NCBI RefSeq assembly: GCF_001545035.1
Contig: NZ_FCOJ02000033.1
Location: 17,209-81,208, forward strand
DNA from: Caballeronia glebae
GTDB taxonomy: Bacteria > Pseudomonadota > Gammaproteobacteria > Burkholderiales > Burkholderiaceae
DNA length: 64,000 bases
Direction: 5' to 3'
Shown here one piece after another: positions 17,085 to 26,942 of the stretch; position 1 is the stretch's first letter; each line of letters opens with the position of its first letter. Under the pieces are notes generated by a model. The model saw nothing but the letters and a program-made list of their open reading frames with translations, was not told where the DNA came from and ran no database searches. A program made the position numbers and the translations under genes.

Positions 17085-18851
17085 TCAGTGACCGACATGC
17101 CGTTCGATGTTGCGGAACCGTCCCGTCGAACGGAAGCGATGAAACCATGCATTCGTGCGAAGCTCGCACATGCGCGGCGAGCGCTCCGCGAGCGCGACTT
17201 CGAGCCAGTGGTACATCTCGTCGGGTCGGTCGAGCCGCGCGTAAATCTCGGCAAAGAGGAACGGCGAGGTGTAGCGGTTTCGCCGTCTCGCCAACAGGTC
17301 CTGCAAGTACCATTCGAGGACCTTTTCATAGCCACCCGAATCCCACACCGTGCGGATCATCTCGGCACGCGCGAATTCATTGCATCGCGTGAGCGCGTCG
17401 ATGGTTGCGTCGATGGCTTCTTCGTAATGTCCCCGAACCTCGAAAGCAGTCGCGAGCAACTGATAGATCAGCGGCGAACGCGGCCCATGTCCGGACGTCA
17501 GATACTCGCGAATGACTTCGTCGTAGCGACCCGACTGCACGAGCCCGAAGACGCGCGAACCTTCGAATCCCAGGGGATCGACTCGCTCCGCCAGTTCGAA
17601 CTGTGCACGCCCTTCGGCTTCTCTTCCTTGTACGAGCAATAGCCTTGCATAAAGGCGGCTCGTTTCCGCGTGGCTCGGGTTCAGCCGCAAGGCCGCGAGG
17701 AATTCATCTTCGGCGCGACGCCAGTCCCAATCGTAGAAGTAATGCACGCCCGCCAGCGCCTGATGCGCCTCCGGAAGCCCCGGATCGAGTTCCAGCGCCC
17801 GCAGCGCGGCGACGCGCGCTTTCGGAAAGCCCTGCGAAGGTGCGTAGAAGCCATGTGTCGCCGTGGCTCCGAAGATGTTCGACATGCCGACGTAGCCCAG
17901 CGCGTAAGTCGGATCGAGTTCCAGCGCGGTTTCGAAGTAACTGTATGCGCGCACGAAGTCTTCGTCGCTGAGCGAATGGTGAGCGGCAAAGCCTGCGTCG
18001 AAGTGCACGCGGCGCGTCCAGTAATAGCGGCCTCGCAAATAGGCGTCATGTGCGGCAGGATCGACTGGCAGCCTGCGCGACAACCGGTGTTGCCGCTGTT
18101 CGGCCAGGGCCGGCGACACCTCCAGCGCAAGCGCGGCGCCGACTTCCTTCTGAATATCCAGCGCGCCGTTGGCGACCGGCTCGTGTGCACAGCTGAACAA
18201 TTGCACCTGATCGAAGGAGCGAATCAACTGCGCGAGAATGCGCACTCGTTCACCCTCGCGCATCAGCGATCCTTCCATCACATAGTCGACATCGAGTTCA
18301 TGCGCGATCTGGGAGATGCTCTTGTCCGCGCGCTGATAACGGGCGGCAGTCGTTCTCGCGATGACGAGGATTCGCTGCGGATCGAGCATGCCGATGTTGG
18401 CGGACGTTTCATCTGCAAGCGCGGCGCAAAAGCTGTCGAGCGTGAGGTCGTCGCTGTTGTTCTCGAAGGGCAGCACCAGTACGCGAATCGGCGCGCCGGC
18501 CCGCGCTTCGACGGACGTCTCGCCGGTCACGGTATGAATGCCTTCGAGCCGATATCCCTTGCCTTTGACCGTGACGAGATAGCGCGGATACTCAGGGTCT
18601 TCGCCGAGCGCGATGCGGATTTTTCGCACGGCCGTATTGATACTGTTATCGGTTTCGCGATACGCGCTTGCGCCCCACAGCGCTCGCACGATGTCCGCGC
18701 GCGTCACGAGTTGCCCGTTGCTCGACGCCATGAAAATCAGCAGTTCCATTGGCAGACGTTCGAGCTTGATCCGTTTGCCGCCGCGACGAAGTTCGTAGCG
18801 TCGTGTGTCGAGTTCGATGTCGGCGGCTGGCGCGGGATTTGGGCTATTCAC
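17085..18851 (-). CDS. winged-helix transcriptional regulator with TPR region
   Basis: A 588-residue protein. Residues 10-105 are an OmpR/PhoB-type winged helix (LERLPMELLIFMAS, RADIVRALWG, NSINTAVRKIR, YLVTVKGKGYRLEG). Residues 120-250 look like the FlgO/TolB-like segment of CadC-type and cyclase-linked regulators (VLVLPFENNSDD, VDYVMEGSLMREG). The C-terminal half contains TPR-like repeats (ALELDPTYALGYVGMSNI, ALELDPGLPEAHQALAGVHY). No membrane segment is evident, so it is probably a soluble sensor-regulator. The GTG start overlaps the MFS stop as GTGA, so both genes are coupled. The signal is unknown. Confidence 0.85.
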   Translation of the reverse strand: MNSPNPAPAADIELDTRRYELRRGGKRIKLERLPMELLIFMASSNGQLVTRADIVRALWGASAYRETDNSINTAVRKIRIALGEDPEYPRYLVTVKGKGYRLEGIHTVTGETSVEARAGAPIRVLVLPFENNSDDLTLDSFCAALADETSANIGMLDPQRILVIARTTAARYQRADKSISQIAHELDVDYVMEGSLMREGERVRILAQLIRSFDQVQLFSCAHEPVANGALDIQKEVGAALALEVSPALAEQRQHRLSRRLPVDPAAHDAYLRGRYYWTRRVHFDAGFAAHHSLSDEDFVRAYSYFETALELDPTYALGYVGMSNIFGATATHGFYAPSQGFPKARVAALRALELDPGLPEAHQALAGVHYFYDWDWRRAEDEFLAALRLNPSHAETSRLYARLLLVQGREAEGRAQFELAERVDPLGFEGSRVFGLVQSGRYDEVIREYLTSGHGPRSPLIYQLLATAFEVRGHYEEAIDATIDALTRCNEFARAEMIRTVWDSGGYEKVLEWYLQDLLARRRNRYTSPFLFAEIYARLDRPDEMYHWLEVALAERSPRMCELRTNAWFHRFRSTGRFRNIERHVGH

Positions 18852-20131
18852 GGGCGCTCGCTCAGTTGCGAAGGTATGTGTGGGTCGATCGCGCTGGCGG
18901 ATCGCTGTTCACGCGTCATACCAAACGACGCCACGAAGGCGAGTACCGCGCACGCCACGGTGACGAGCGCAGGCGAAGCGTGGAAGCTGTGTTCAAGGAC
19001 GTGCGCGGCGAGAGGCGTGAGTCCGAGCGCGGTGACAAGTCCGAGATTCATCGCGGTGGCGACGCAACTGAAGCGGACATCCATCGGAAACGACTCGGCG
19101 ATTGCGCAGGCGAACGTGCCGTTGGCGAACGAAGCAACCACGCCCGCCATAACATAAAGCGCGGAGAGACTGAACGAATGCCGCGTGATCGCGAAGAAAA
19201 ACCAGGGCGTGAACACCGCTGAAAGAACCGCCCCCGATCTGAAGACATAGCGACGCGGCACCAGATCGCCGATGTGCGACGCAACGAGAATGCATAGCGC
19301 GACGGCAATGAAATACTGAATTTGCGCATGCGTGATTTGCGCGTGGTCGTAATGGATCGCTTGCAGATAACTCGGCAGGTATGCAATGAAAATTCCACTC
19401 GATGCGCCCACGGGCAGGCACATGCCAACTCCCGACAAAAGCCGCACGCGATGACGGCGGAAGAGCGCGCTGAAAGAGTCGCGCTGGCGCGCGCCGATCG
19501 TGCGCGCGTATTCGTCGGACTCGGCAAGCTTTCTGCGTATGACGAAACTTAGAAGACCTACTGCTCCGCCGATCAGAAAGCCTATCCGCCAGCCGTATGC
19601 GTCCATCTGTATCGCGGGGAGTGCGCTTTGCAACGCCAAATTCACGCACGTCGCGCCAATCAGCGCAAGATTGACCGCGACGAATACGATGCCGCAAAGA
19701 AGGCCCGGTCTTGCGCGCGCCGTTTCGACTGCATAGACAACAGCGCCGGGAAGTTCGCCGCCCAAACATAGTCCCTGAATCAGCCGCAGCAGCACGAGAA
19801 GAACGGAGGCTGCGATACCCCATTCGCGGTAAGACGGAAGCAGGCCGATGAGGAACGTTGCGACCGCCGCGATCATCGCGGAGGAGAGGAAAGCAATTCG
19901 ACGGCCATGAATATCGCCGAAGCGACCGAACACGATTCCGCCGATGGGCCTCGACAAATAACCGATTGCAAGCACCGCGAACGACAGCATCGCGCCGGAC
20001 ACGCCGATGCCCGGCGGAAAGAACGCCGCGCCTATGCTTCGGGCGAAAAAACCGTAGATAACGAAATCGAAGACTTCGAGCGCGCCGCCTGTGCTGGCGA
20101 CGAGAATCGTCCATCGCTGGCGTGCCGTCAT
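18848..20131 (-). CDS. MFS transporter (metabolite:H+ symporter-like)
   Basis: A 427-residue major facilitator with about twelve hydrophobic segments. GDIHGRR after helix 2 and the GGELPGAVVYAVE segment in the middle are MHS/sugar-phosphate symporter-like signatures; related proteins carry proline, citrate or shikimate. The start at 20131 is supported by GGGAGAAGAG. Its stop overlaps the regulator gene by four bases. The substrate cannot be called; the coupled regulator could sense the same compound. Confidence 0.87.
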   Translation of the reverse strand: MTARQRWTILVASTGGALEVFDFVIYGFFARSIGAAFFPPGIGVSGAMLSFAVLAIGYLSRPIGGIVFGRFGDIHGRRIAFLSSAMIAAVATFLIGLLPSYREWGIAASVLLVLLRLIQGLCLGGELPGAVVYAVETARARPGLLCGIVFVAVNLALIGATCVNLALQSALPAIQMDAYGWRIGFLIGGAVGLLSFVIRRKLAESDEYARTIGARQRDSFSALFRRHRVRLLSGVGMCLPVGASSGIFIAYLPSYLQAIHYDHAQITHAQIQYFIAVALCILVASHIGDLVPRRYVFRSGAVLSAVFTPWFFFAITRHSFSLSALYVMAGVVASFANGTFACAIAESFPMDVRFSCVATAMNLGLVTALGLTPLAAHVLEHSFHASPALVTVACAVLAFVASFGMTREQRSASAIDPHIPSQLSERP

Positions 20132-20620
20132 GATCTCTTCTCCCGAACGATGCAGTCGATGTAGAGGCGAAGTATCGGCGACGAAATGTATGTGACTGTT
20201 CCGATAAAGAACCGGCGAATGTGTCGCGCGAGGACGAAAGATATTCGATCGTTCACCACGTGCGGCCTCCGCGCGATGTCGGTTATCTTGCCGCGTTGAC
20301 CTGACGCGGGGGCGAGACAACGGTCGTACGGATAAAGACTAGGGCAGATTTCAACGCGCCGCTAACAGAGACCTTCATGATTTCTTCATGCCGTCTCCAT
20401 TGTTCGCCCCTTGCTGCGGTTGCAACATACGAGTGCTTCAACGTCGAGTGGGCTGTTGCTCCGGACATTCAAACTCGGGCCACACAGGCGGCCGCTTGTT
20501 CTTTCACCGCTTCCCGCGCAAACGGCGATGGCCATCTTGAGTCGGTAGCCCAATCCACTCATGAAATAGTCCCTGCGCGCCGTGCTGTTACGCGCCCGAT
20601 TCGCTGACAAGGAGACGACC
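20132..20620. other. intergenic region upstream of the MFS operon and a secreted protein
   Basis: No convincing gene is seen. Short frames on both strands lack ribosome sites. The divergent promoters of the MFS operon and the gene at 20621 must lie here, but I could not define them. Confidence 0.5.
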
Positions 20621-21193
20621 GTGAAGATCAGGCATTTGAGCATTGCATCGGCGACAACAATTGCACTTCTCTCGCTCAGTGGCGCCGCGCAGGCCGGCGG
20701 CCATTGCTCGAACGAAACACTGAAAGGAGCGTTTGCGTTTATCGGTCACGGAGAGATTCTTGGCTTGATAGGTGCCGACGGCAAGGTGCATCCATACGCC
20801 GCCCCGTCGATCCTCGATGATGTCGCTCTCGTGACGTTCGACGGCGTCGACAGTTTCACGCGCACCGACTTCGGCGTCATCGGCGGACTTCCGAAAGGCG
20901 GGCAGGTCACATTCAATCCAAGCCAGATCGGCGCCTACATGGTGAACTCCGATTGCACCGGCACCATGAAGATCACCTATACCGCCGGCGGAGCCGTGCC
21001 GGCCGGCGTCGAGACCGATCTGAACATCGTCGTTGCGGCTGACGGGACGCTCGTCGAATCCGTCGTGTACAAGGCCGTTACGGTGTCGGGCCAGAGCGCG
21101 GACGGCGCGGTAACGTGTCCGCCGTATTGCGAGCAAGGCGTGCAAGAAAGCTTCGAGGGAAAGAAGGTCAGGGTCTTCGGACTGCGCTGGTAG
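20621..21193 (+). CDS. secreted protein of unknown function
   Basis: A 190-residue protein with a signal peptide (HLSIASATTIALLSLSGAAQA, cleavage near AQAGGHC). The mature part is beta-rich with four cysteines, two of them in TCPPYCEQG near the C-terminus, which may form disulfides in the periplasm or outside the cell. The start is taken as GTG 20621 with AAGGAG at the right distance; an upstream ATG at 20582 would put charged residues in front of the signal peptide. I do not recognise the family. Confidence 0.75.
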   Translation: MKIRHLSIASATTIALLSLSGAAQAGGHCSNETLKGAFAFIGHGEILGLIGADGKVHPYAAPSILDDVALVTFDGVDSFTRTDFGVIGGLPKGGQVTFNPSQIGAYMVNSDCTGTMKITYTAGGAVPAGVETDLNIVVAADGTLVESVVYKAVTVSGQSADGAVTCPPYCEQGVQESFEGKKVRVFGLRW

Positions 21194-21282
21194 GCGATTT
21201 CAGCGTCAGCGAATATGGGGACTTCGCGGGCGACTGATGAATGCGTGCTCGCGCATGCCTCGCACGAGCACGCAGTCCAGCT

Positions 21283-22857
21283 TCAACTCACCGCATCCTT
21301 CACCTTCTCGCCGTCCGGCCGTCCCAGCCCGGTGCAGGCGTCCCATCCGGCTGACGCGTGGAAATCGTCGTTATTGCCCTGCGTGACATCGACGAGCGCC
21401 GACGGGTCCTTATACAGATGCGGATTGATATACCCCGCCGGTGCGCCCTTGATCGCGTTGATGCGCGCGATCAATCCGGCCCATAGCGGCGCGACCGCGC
21501 TCGTTCCGCCGATCACCATGTCGTGACCATCGACACGCACTTCATAGCCGGTCGCTGGGTCGGCGTTGCCGGCGACATCGGGCACGCCACGCATCGTGAG
21601 CGCACTTTGCGCGCCGCCCCCGCGCGCGACGTGCAGGCCTTCCTGCCAGGCGGGCAACGCGAAGACCGTGCTCACGCCCCCGCCGCTCGCGCCACCGCTG
21701 GCGCCGTCGTTCCATACGGTCTCGCTCGTGACCTTGTCGCCGCTCGCCTGCAGCGATGTGCCGCCGCAGCCCAGCGCATAGGTGCTGGACGCCGGAAAAT
21801 CGACGTGATCGGCGCCGTCGTTCACGCCGTCGCCCGAACCGTTGTCGCCCGATGCGGCGCATACCGTCACGCCGAGCGCCGCCGCGGACTGGAACGCCTG
21901 ATCGAACGCGTTCAACGCCTGCTTGGTCCAGGCTGACTCCGGACCACCCCAGCTGATCGATATGATCGACGGTTTATTTTTCGTGTCATGGATCGCGGTG
22001 CTGATGGCGTCGAGAAATCCCGCGTCCGTGTTGGGCGCGAAATACACGGCGATTTTCGCGCCCGGCGCCACGGCGCCCGCGATCTCGATGTCGAGCATCA
22101 CTTCGCCATCGGGACCGTTCGGATCGCCGGTCGGATGGTTCTTTCCGTGATCGACCGAGACCGCGATCACTGACGGCTGCTTCACGTTCAGGGACGCGAA
22201 ATACGTCTTGAGATCGGCGGGCCGGAAGCCCCCGCCCAGTTCGATGAGCGCGATGCATTGACCGTGGCCATCGCCCTGCGGGAAGTCGTAAAGCGAGGCG
22301 ATCTGCACGGGCGTGAACGTCGACGCGCCCTTCGCCTCGGCCGTCCAGCGCACGTTGCCGTGCTGCGTTCGGGTCCGGAAGTTGGGCCGCGCCTGCGGAC
22401 GGTTGTCGAGGCCCATCACGGCATCGACCACGCCGTTCAGTTCATCGGGAAGATGGATCGGCCCGGTGCGGCCACGATACGTGCCGCCAGCATGCTCGTA
22501 CTGTTCCAGCGTCACGCCGAAGGCCGCATCGAACTGCGCGACGGCGCCCGAAAGCACTACCGTGCGCCGCGCCTCGTGACTCTCGACCACCGACAATCCG
22601 TGTTTCTGCGCGAACGACTGCACGGCCGCCATATCCGCGCTGTCGGCGCCGAACTGCTTCGCGAACTCGTCGTGGCCGACGTGCTTCGCCGATGCGCCTT
22701 GCGCCGCGAGCGTGGCGATGTGTTTTTCGAACGCGTCGGCCGAGCGGCGTCGCACCAGCATGGTGACTTCCAGACGTTCGTTCGGATCTGCCTTGCCGAT
22801 GGACTTCGCGCCCGGAAAAGGCGCGCGTTCGCTTCCATTGAGTGGATGGGTTGCCAT
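21283..22857 (-). CDS. S53 family serine-carboxyl peptidase (sedolisin/kumamolisin type)
   Basis: A 524-residue pro-enzyme. Residues 1 to about 180 are the activation domain (pro-kumamolisin). The catalytic domain carries the Glu and Asp of GEVMLDIE, the SISWGGPES oxyanion region and the nucleophile in GGTSAVAPLWAG. The C-terminal DVTQGNN and GWDACTGLGRPDG are the calcium-binding part. S53 enzymes are acid-active secreted endopeptidases, yet no classical signal peptide is visible at the N-terminus MATHPLNGSERAP. The start at 22857 has AGGAG nine bases upstream. Confidence 0.92.
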   Translation of the reverse strand: MATHPLNGSERAPFPGAKSIGKADPNERLEVTMLVRRRSADAFEKHIATLAAQGASAKHVGHDEFAKQFGADSADMAAVQSFAQKHGLSVVESHEARRTVVLSGAVAQFDAAFGVTLEQYEHAGGTYRGRTGPIHLPDELNGVVDAVMGLDNRPQARPNFRTRTQHGNVRWTAEAKGASTFTPVQIASLYDFPQGDGHGQCIALIELGGGFRPADLKTYFASLNVKQPSVIAVSVDHGKNHPTGDPNGPDGEVMLDIEIAGAVAPGAKIAVYFAPNTDAGFLDAISTAIHDTKNKPSIISISWGGPESAWTKQALNAFDQAFQSAAALGVTVCAASGDNGSGDGVNDGADHVDFPASSTYALGCGGTSLQASGDKVTSETVWNDGASGGASGGGVSTVFALPAWQEGLHVARGGGAQSALTMRGVPDVAGNADPATGYEVRVDGHDMVIGGTSAVAPLWAGLIARINAIKGAPAGYINPHLYKDPSALVDVTQGNNDDFHASAGWDACTGLGRPDGEKVKDAVS

Positions 22858-23287
22858 GTCTGAACACTCCTGTAGAACGCCGCCATCGTGCACTGCGGTT
22901 TCGATGCCTCGCGGGCGGCGAGCGGGCATCGGATGAAACGCTTGTGAGATGTCGCCAGGCCAGATTCGAATGGAGCAATGGAGTGCAGGGCGTCCGACGC
23001 GACGCCACCGATGCAGTGCATTGTGGTCGCGCCGCGCGCGCTCCACCATCCCCCATTAGTCGGATATGCGTAAGGAGGTGTCGCGGGCTCAATGTACCGC
23101 TGCGGTGAAAAAGCGCTTTCGTGTAAAAACGCACGCATCGCCCAATCCCGGAATACACGCGCTCGACGATATTTCCACGTTCATCGACAGAAACGCTTCC
23201 CGCTAACATTGCGCCTTCTCGATTCGTCCGTAGGATTGCGGCGAATGCGTCAAAATGATGGCGCACAAAAGCTGAAAGGAGCTAAGG
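22858..23287. other. intergenic region between S53 peptidase and cation efflux gene
   Basis: It holds the divergent promoters of the two flanking genes. I see no additional gene, repeat or RNA element. Confidence 0.5.
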
Positions 23288-24223
23288 ATGTCACGAGGGA
23301 ACACTGACGAGACGCTTCGTCACATGGCGTCGATTGTCGCGCTGGTGTTTGCGTTGGTCCTGGTCGTGTTGAAGGTCTGGGCCTACTTCGCGACCGGATC
23401 GATTTCGCTGCTCACCGCCGCCGCCGATGGCCTCGTCGATGTGGTCGCGTCCTCCGTGACCTTCATGGGTGTGCGCTACGCCGCGCGCCCGGTCGATGCG
23501 GGACATCGCTACGGCCACGGCAAGGCCGAGGCGGTCGCGGCGTTCGTGCAGGCCCTCTTGCTCGCGGGCGCGGCGATAGGACTCGGCATCGAAGCGACGC
23601 AGCGCATCGTGATTCCCGAACCGCTGAATCAAACGGGCTTCGGGATCGGGGTCATCATCGTGAGTACGCTGGCCGCCATCGGCCTCGTGTCGATGCAGAC
23701 GTGGGTCGTGAAGCGCACGGGATCGACCGCCATCGCCGCCGATCGCGCGCACTATGCGACAGACATCGCCGTGAATATTGCCGTGCTCATCGCGCTTCTG
23801 CTCGATCACTATCTCGACTGGTCGCGCGCCGACGCAATCGGCGCGCTGTGCATCTCGCTATACATGCTCTGGAACGCGCGCGGCATGGCGGCGGACGCGC
23901 TCGTTCAACTGCTCGACCGCGAACTCGACGAACCCGAGCGCGAGCGCATCGTGGCGGCCGTGACGGCAGTCGAAGGCGTGCAAGCCTTGCACGACATCCG
24001 CACGCGAAATGGCGGCGATCGCGTGTTCGTCGAGTTCCATCTCGAAGTGGACGGCGATCTCACCGTCGCAGAAGGGCACGCCATCGCCGACGATGCGGAA
24101 AAAGCGGTGCAGCGGCTGTTTCAGGCTTCGGACGTCACCGCGCATGTGGAACCGGCGGGCATCGTCGATGAGCGTCTGGACGATAGAGTGCTCGGGACGG
24201 CTTCAGTGATCGGCAATAGATAA
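23288..24223 (+). CDS. cation diffusion facilitator family transporter (FieF-like)
   Basis: A 311-residue inner-membrane divalent cation/proton antiporter with a C-terminal cytoplasmic metal-sensing domain. The metal site residues appear in LTAAADGLVDVVAS and ADRAHYATDIAVN (D/D and H/D pairs in helices 2 and 5), and GHRYGHGKAEAVAAF is the loop 2-3 signature of FieF/YiiP. AAGGAG precedes the ATG. Iron, zinc or another divalent metal is the likely substrate. Confidence 0.92.
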   Translation: MSRGNTDETLRHMASIVALVFALVLVVLKVWAYFATGSISLLTAAADGLVDVVASSVTFMGVRYAARPVDAGHRYGHGKAEAVAAFVQALLLAGAAIGLGIEATQRIVIPEPLNQTGFGIGVIIVSTLAAIGLVSMQTWVVKRTGSTAIAADRAHYATDIAVNIAVLIALLLDHYLDWSRADAIGALCISLYMLWNARGMAADALVQLLDRELDEPERERIVAAVTAVEGVQALHDIRTRNGGDRVFVEFHLEVDGDLTVAEGHAIADDAEKAVQRLFQASDVTAHVEPAGIVDERLDDRVLGTASVIGNR

Positions 24224-24480
24224 AGGTCGACTGTTCGAACCGGCGCGTTCAAGCTCCGCGCGAATGGCCGTCGGATTGCGCGGCCCCTCGATGCCGAAAT
24301 GCTTCGCCAACGCATCGACGACGTTTTCCGCCGTCGCGCGACGCGTCTCTTCCGTTCCCGAACCGATATGCGGCGCGAGCACGAACCGGCGATCGCGCAT
24401 GAGCGCCTCGGGCACGTCGGGTTCGCGCTCGAACACATCGAGCGCGGCGACGACGGCCTTGCGGCTGGGACCGAAATACG
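24203..24480 (-). pseudogene. C-terminal remnant of a D-2-hydroxyacid dehydrogenase
   Basis: The frame reads AALDVFEREPDVPEAL then RFVLAPHIGSGTEETRRA and ends with an AENVVDALAKHFG helix. This is the last quarter of an NAD-dependent D-2-hydroxyacid dehydrogenase; the histidine in APHIGS is the catalytic one. The NAD-binding domain and most of the catalytic domain are absent and the upstream frame does not continue. It overlaps the end of the convergent cation efflux gene. Confidence 0.75.
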
Positions 24481-24583
24481 CGAGCAAGGTAATGTCTCAG
24501 TGCCCGGGCTCTCGGTAGTCACCCCGCCCATCGATACGTCCGCGTTCGAGCGCATCGTCGGGTGATGTCGACGCCGTGCTTGC

Positions 24584-25600
24584 CTATCGAGGCGTCGGCG
24601 CGTCCTCTCGAATCAGTTCCCGGCGCTTCAGTTCAGCCCAGAATTCCGTGGGTATCACGGTCCGGAAGGTTTGAAGGTTATCTTCAAGTTGTGCAACCGT
24701 GCGCACGCCCGGAATGTTCGTCGGGATGGCCGGATGCCCGAGCACGAATTGCAGCGCTGCCGCCTTGAGCGGGACCGAGTATTCCCGACATACCTGCTCC
24801 ATCTTGCGAACACGTTCCAGAACGGCCTCCGGCGCGGGCGCGTAGTTATATTTCGCACCGGGCACGGCACCCGTGGCGAGAATGCCGCTGTTGTAGCCGC
24901 CTCCGAGAATGACCGACACCCGCTGCGCCTCGCACAGCGGCAAAAAGCCGTCGAGTGCGTCCTGTTCGAGCAGTGTGTAGCGACCAGCCAGAAGCAGGCA
25001 ATCGAAGTCCTGCCTGCGAATGGCTTCGTGCGCGACCTGCCACTCGTTCACACCGAGCCCTACCGCTTTCACGACACCTTCGTCGCGGAGTTTCAGCAGC
25101 GCTTTCGACGCGCCCGCCATTGCCGCCTCGAACACCTCGGGCTGACGCGCTCCGTGGGTAAAGACATCGATGTCGTGGATCAACGCGATATCGATATGCT
25201 CCAGCGCCAGCCGCTGCAAACTGTCTTCGATCGAGCGCATCGCGCCATCGTAGCTGTAGTCGAAGACAGTCTCGAACGGCAATCCGTCGACCCACGGCGC
25301 AAACTCGATTTCGGCGCGCTTACGCGGCTTGAGAAGCCGCCCGACCTTGGTGGACAGCACGTACTGATCGCGCGGATACCATCGCAGTCCCTGTCCGCAG
25401 CGCGCCTCGCTCAACCCGTGACCATACATCGGCGCGGTATCGAAATAGCGCACGCCCGCATCCCACGCGGCCTTGATCAGGGCGGCCGAATCCTCTTCGC
25501 TAATCGGCCTGAAGATGTTGCCGATCGGCGCGGCGCCGAAGCCCATCACAGTCGTTTCGAGCCCGGAACGCGGCCATTTCCGCTTGGCTACTGGGTCCAT
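24584..25600 (-). CDS. aldo/keto reductase (L-fucose/D-threo-aldose dehydrogenase type)
   Basis: A 338-residue TIM-barrel NAD(P)-dependent oxidoreductase. FGAAPIGNIFRPISEEDSAA, the catalytic residues in RYFDTAPMYGHGLSE (Asp and Tyr) and VLSTKVGRLL (Lys) fit the aldo-keto reductase family, in the subgroup that oxidises L-fucose or D-threo-aldoses. AGGAG precedes the ATG at 25600. The sugar-binding protein gene ends 36 bases upstream of it in the same direction, so the two are probably one operon handling a sugar. Confidence 0.88.
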   Translation of the reverse strand: MDPVAKRKWPRSGLETTVMGFGAAPIGNIFRPISEEDSAALIKAAWDAGVRYFDTAPMYGHGLSEARCGQGLRWYPRDQYVLSTKVGRLLKPRKRAEIEFAPWVDGLPFETVFDYSYDGAMRSIEDSLQRLALEHIDIALIHDIDVFTHGARQPEVFEAAMAGASKALLKLRDEGVVKAVGLGVNEWQVAHEAIRRQDFDCLLLAGRYTLLEQDALDGFLPLCEAQRVSVILGGGYNSGILATGAVPGAKYNYAPAPEAVLERVRKMEQVCREYSVPLKAAALQFVLGHPAIPTNIPGVRTVAQLEDNLQTFRTVIPTEFWAELKRRELIREDAPTPR

Positions 25601-25636
25601 GTTCGTCTCCTGTTTTGAATGAGTTATGCAGACCGC

Positions 25637-26884
25637 TTACTTGACCTTCGCGGCGGCAGCGAGCTTGCGCACGCCCTCTTTCGCGTCCTCGTTCGAGTTC
25701 ATGAAATTCGTCACGACGTCGCTGATCGCGCCGGCCGTGACTGGAGATTGAAGCTCACCGAAAGCCAATGAAGGAAAGAACCCGCCCGATTTTATCGTCG
25801 CCTGTTCGTCCGCACGTGATTTCTTCGCACAACTATCGAACTTGTCCATCGACACGTCCAGTCTCACGGGAATCGAGCCCTTGTTGAGACTGAACTGCTC
25901 CTGAAATTCGCGGGACATGATCGTCTTCGCCATCGCGATCTGCCCGGGCGTCGCGTCCTTTTTGCCGTTCTGCTGGAAGAACACGAATGCATCCGCGGTG
26001 TACGTGTAGGCGTTCGACGTGCCGGGCGCGGGCGCGCAGATGAAGTCGACGTCCGCCTTCTTGTTCGCATTCGCGAACTCGCCTTTTGCCCAGTCGCCCA
26101 TGAACTGCATGCCGCCCGAGCCGGAGATCACCATCGCGGTGGCGAGATTCCAGTCGCGGCCGTGATAAGCCTTGTCGAAGTAGCTCCGAATCTTTTGCAT
26201 GGTCTCGAAGACCTGCACCATCTGCGGCGAAGTCAGCGTCTTCTGATCGAGATCGACGAGCGCTTTGCGGTAGAAGTCCGTGCCCTGCGACAGCACAACC
26301 GTCTCCCAGACGGTCATGTCCTGCCACGGCTGGCCGCCATGCGCGACGGGCGTGATGCCTGCCGCGCGAAACTTGTCGGCGAGCGCGAAGAACTCCGGCC
26401 ATGTCGTCGGCGGCGTGCCGCCCACTTTGTCGAGGTCCGCTTTGTTGATCCACAACCAGTTGATCCGATGCACCGAGAAAGGCGCGGCGACATAGTGTCC
26501 GCCCGACTTCATGGCATTGTCGATCTGGGCGGGCGTGTGGCTTTTCCAGTCGGTCGCGGCCTGATCGACCGTGACCAGCACGCCCTGATCGGCCCAGTCC
26601 TGAATCAATGGCCCCTTGATTTGCGCGGCGGAAGGCGCGTTGCCGGAGATCACCTGCGTCTTGAGCGCCGTCATGGCCGCCGTGCCCGAGCCGCCTGCAA
26701 CAGCGAAGTCCTTCCACTCATAGCCCTGTTTGCTCATATCGTCCTTGAGCACCCGAATGGCTTTCGATTCGCCGCCGGACGTCCACCAGTGCAGGACCGA
26801 AATCTGTTCGGCGGCCGATACCACGTGCGTACCGGCGATGAACATCGCGACGGCTGCCGCGGCCCACGTCGTTGTTAGTTTCAT
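25637..26884 (-). CDS. sugar ABC transporter substrate-binding protein, without adjacent transporter
   Basis: A 415-residue family 1 extracellular binding protein similar to glucose/mannose binders of Pseudomonas and Burkholderia. The signal peptide is TTTWAAAAVAMFIAGTHVVSA, and the mature part opens with ISVLHWWTSGGES. The permease and ATPase genes expected beside it are missing; only the aldo-keto reductase follows. It either feeds a transporter encoded elsewhere or is left from a deleted operon. Confidence 0.9.
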   Translation of the reverse strand: MKLTTTWAAAAVAMFIAGTHVVSAAEQISVLHWWTSGGESKAIRVLKDDMSKQGYEWKDFAVAGGSGTAAMTALKTQVISGNAPSAAQIKGPLIQDWADQGVLVTVDQAATDWKSHTPAQIDNAMKSGGHYVAAPFSVHRINWLWINKADLDKVGGTPPTTWPEFFALADKFRAAGITPVAHGGQPWQDMTVWETVVLSQGTDFYRKALVDLDQKTLTSPQMVQVFETMQKIRSYFDKAYHGRDWNLATAMVISGSGGMQFMGDWAKGEFANANKKADVDFICAPAPGTSNAYTYTADAFVFFQQNGKKDATPGQIAMAKTIMSREFQEQFSLNKGSIPVRLDVSMDKFDSCAKKSRADEQATIKSGGFFPSLAFGELQSPVTAGAISDVVTNFMNSNEDAKEGVRKLAAAAKVK

Positions 26885-26942
26885 TGCTGTCTCCGATTTT
26901 TATTTATGGATGAGGCGGCGCGTTCGCGCGCGTCCCTATCTA

